Assembly (NCBI GenBank): GCA_023384315.1
Contig: JAHDWY010000162.1
Location: 1 to 8,333, forward strand
Direction: 5' to 3'
DNA from: Candidatus Hydrogenedentota bacterium
GTDB taxonomy: Bacteria; Hydrogenedentota; Hydrogenedentia; Hydrogenedentales; SLHB01
Length of the DNA: 8,333 bases
The position numbers and the translations under genes are program-made. Shown one piece after another: positions 7,299-8,333 of the stretch (position 1 is its first letter; each line of letters starts with the position of its first letter). Below the pieces are notes generated by a model. The model had not been told where the DNA came from. It saw only the letters and a list, made by a program, of their open reading frames with translations, and searched no databases.

Positions 7299-7368
7299 GA
7301 GCATTCGTTTCGAGTTTTGTCATTGGTATTTGTTTCGGATTTCGAGCTTCGGATCTCGAATTTGAGAG
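7299..7368. repeat. Short intergenic interspersed repeat with TTCGRAT heptads
   Basis: Positions 7334-7368 read as five consecutive 7-bp units: TTCGGAT, TTCGAGC, TTCGGAT, CTCGAAT, TTGAGAG. To their left lies GTTTTGTCATTGGTATTTG. On the minus strand the whole reads as the familiar 'ATCCGAA...AACAAATACCAATGACAAAA' type, whose spurious translation (RNPKQIPMTKLE) I recognise from interspersed repeats of several environmental bacteria; that recognition is from memory, not a search. TTCGAG (7341-7346) and CTCGAA (7355-7360) could pair across an 8-nt loop. The stretch is clearly lower in GC than its neighbours. No function is known to me. Confidence 0.5.
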
Positions 7369-7423
7369 TGTTACACTTCCTCTCGAATGCGAGCCAGCAG
7401 CATAACGGGGAAAGGGGCGTTCG

Positions 7424-8333
7424 ATGAATTCGTCAGAGTCCAGGCGTGGTTTTTTGCAGTGGTCGGCGGCGTCGATGGGGATGGGGAGCCTCGCAACGAT
7501 ACTCGGGTGCGGTCCCGCGGCAGCGCCCACCGTCGCACCTGGCGAAGAAGGCAAACGCTACAAGGCCGCCTTCTCCAACACGGGACTCCAGTCGACGTGG
7601 TGCGCCCACGGTATCGAGACCGTGAAGCGCTGGGGCAACTGGCTCGGTGTCGATATCACGGTCTACGACTCCCAGTTCACGATCGATAAGCAACGCCAGG
7701 ACATCGAGGACATGGCCACCAAGGACTGGGACTTCGTCGCCATCCAGGCGTACGCCATCAAGACTCTCGAAGAGCCGGTCAAACGGCTGATCGACAAAGG
7801 GGTCCCCGTCATCGACTATGACACGCGCATCGTGCCCGAAGGCGAAGAGATCGGTTTGTGGACCTTCATGACGCCGGACCACGAAGGCCAGGCGGAACGC
7901 GCCACGGAGATCATCATCCAACAGATGGGGGGAAAAGGGAAAATCGTGCATACCCAGGGCGCTTTGTCCCACACGGGCGCGCAACTCCGCGCCAAGGGTT
8001 TTCACAACGTCGTCGCCAAGTACCCCGAAGTCGAGGTCGTCGACGAACAGCCCGGCGACTGGGACATCAACAAGGTCAGCCGCATCTGGGACGACTTGCT
8101 CGTCAAATACAAGGATATCGACGGCGCGTTCTGCCACAACGATGACATGGCCATGGCCGCCGTCCAGGCCGTCAAACGCGCGGGCGTCACCCGCCCCATC
8201 GTTTTCGGGAGCATCGACGCGCAGGAACAGGGTATCAACGGCGTCCTTAATGGCGACCTCATCTGCTCCGCCATGAACGCCGCCGGACGCATCCACTGGA
8301 CCGCACTCATGGTCGGCTACTTCGCCTGCGCCA
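7424..8333 (+). CDS. RbsB-like sugar ABC-transporter substrate-binding lipoprotein (partial at right edge)
   Basis: The frame is open from ATG 7424 through the window end, giving 303 residues with no stop. AAAGGGG at 7411-7417, 6 nt upstream, supports this start. The N-terminus shows a twin-arginine motif SRRGFLQ (6-12), a short hydrophobic stretch and a lipobox ILGC with lipidation Cys29, then an Ala/Pro linker. This predicts Tat export and membrane attachment. The mature part is a type I periplasmic binding protein (Peripla_BP_4/RbsB-like). Visible parts are YKAAFSNTGLQSTWCAHGIE at the first strand, DFVAIQAYAIKTLEEPVKRLIDKGVPVIDYDT, LRAKGFHNVVAKYPEVEVVDEQPGDWD, and DIDGAFCHNDDMAMAAVQAVKRAG (H238-N239-D240-D241), the hinge-side sugar-binding hallmark. 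It should deliver a sugar or related polyol to an ABC permease whose genes would lie beyond the right edge. The ligand is not readable. Some RbsB-like proteins feed sensor kinases instead of transporters. Confidence 0.88.
   Translation, partial: MNSSESRRGFLQWSAASMGMGSLATILGCGPAAAPTVAPGEEGKRYKAAFSNTGLQSTWCAHGIETVKRWGNWLGVDITVYDSQFTIDKQRQDIEDMATKDWDFVAIQAYAIKTLEEPVKRLIDKGVPVIDYDTRIVPEGEEIGLWTFMTPDHEGQAERATEIIIQQMGGKGKIVHTQGALSHTGAQLRAKGFHNVVAKYPEVEVVDEQPGDWDINKVSRIWDDLLVKYKDIDGAFCHNDDMAMAAVQAVKRAGVTRPIVFGSIDAQEQGINGVLNGDLICSAMNAAGRIHWTALMVGYFACA

Noticed and set aside
7433..8296. 287-codon minus-strand ORF
   Set aside because: It is antisense to the binding-protein frame, which has signal, lipobox and family motifs along its length.

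Overview
The window looks like an ordinary chromosomal stretch of a GC-rich Gram-negative-type bacterium. The evidence is long high-GC ORFs, a periplasmic folding factor anchored in the inner membrane, a type IV pilus-type ATPase and a Tat-exported lipoprotein. The gene styles and two kinds of intergenic interspersed repeat would suit a PVC/Planctomycetota- or Hydrogenedentota-like lineage. That placement is an impression from the sequence, not a demonstrated assignment.

Layout. Bases 2-412 (+) hold the last ~136 codons of a sodium:solute (SSS/SGLT-type) symporter. The gap at 413-754 holds a compact inverted-repeat element with near-identical 31-bp ends (498-656) and a short leader with small palindromes. 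Bases 755-3382 (+) encode a large GH63/MGH1-like (alpha/alpha)6-barrel glucosidase, probably cytosolic. It converges on 3409-4905 (-), a PilT/PilU-family retraction ATPase with about 138 extra N-terminal residues that I do not recognise; only 26 bp separate the two stop codons. A 228-bp divergent region (4906-5133) carries a good sigma70-like promoter for the ATPase. It leads on the other side to 5134-7188 (+), a membrane-anchored PpiD/SurA-like parvulin protein. That protein lacks the usual parvulin histidines and ends in an acidic Pro/Thr/Ala-rich tail. A terminator-like hairpin follows (7214-7245), then a short interspersed repeat with a 7-bp period (7299-7368). Bases 7424-8333 (+) begin a RbsB-like sugar-binding lipoprotein with twin-arginine and lipobox motifs; it runs off the window.

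How the genes relate. The symporter, the glucosidase and the binding protein all fit carbohydrate uptake and use, but they are separated by repeats and unrelated genes, so a single operon is not supported. The pilus ATPase and the periplasmic chaperone are cell-envelope functions sharing a divergent promoter region. I see no tRNA, rRNA, CRISPR array, transposase, phage gene or defence cassette. I also find no convincing undescribed multi-gene system. The items most worth a second look are the ATPase's N-terminal extension, the parvulin protein without catalytic histidines, and the two intergenic repeats.
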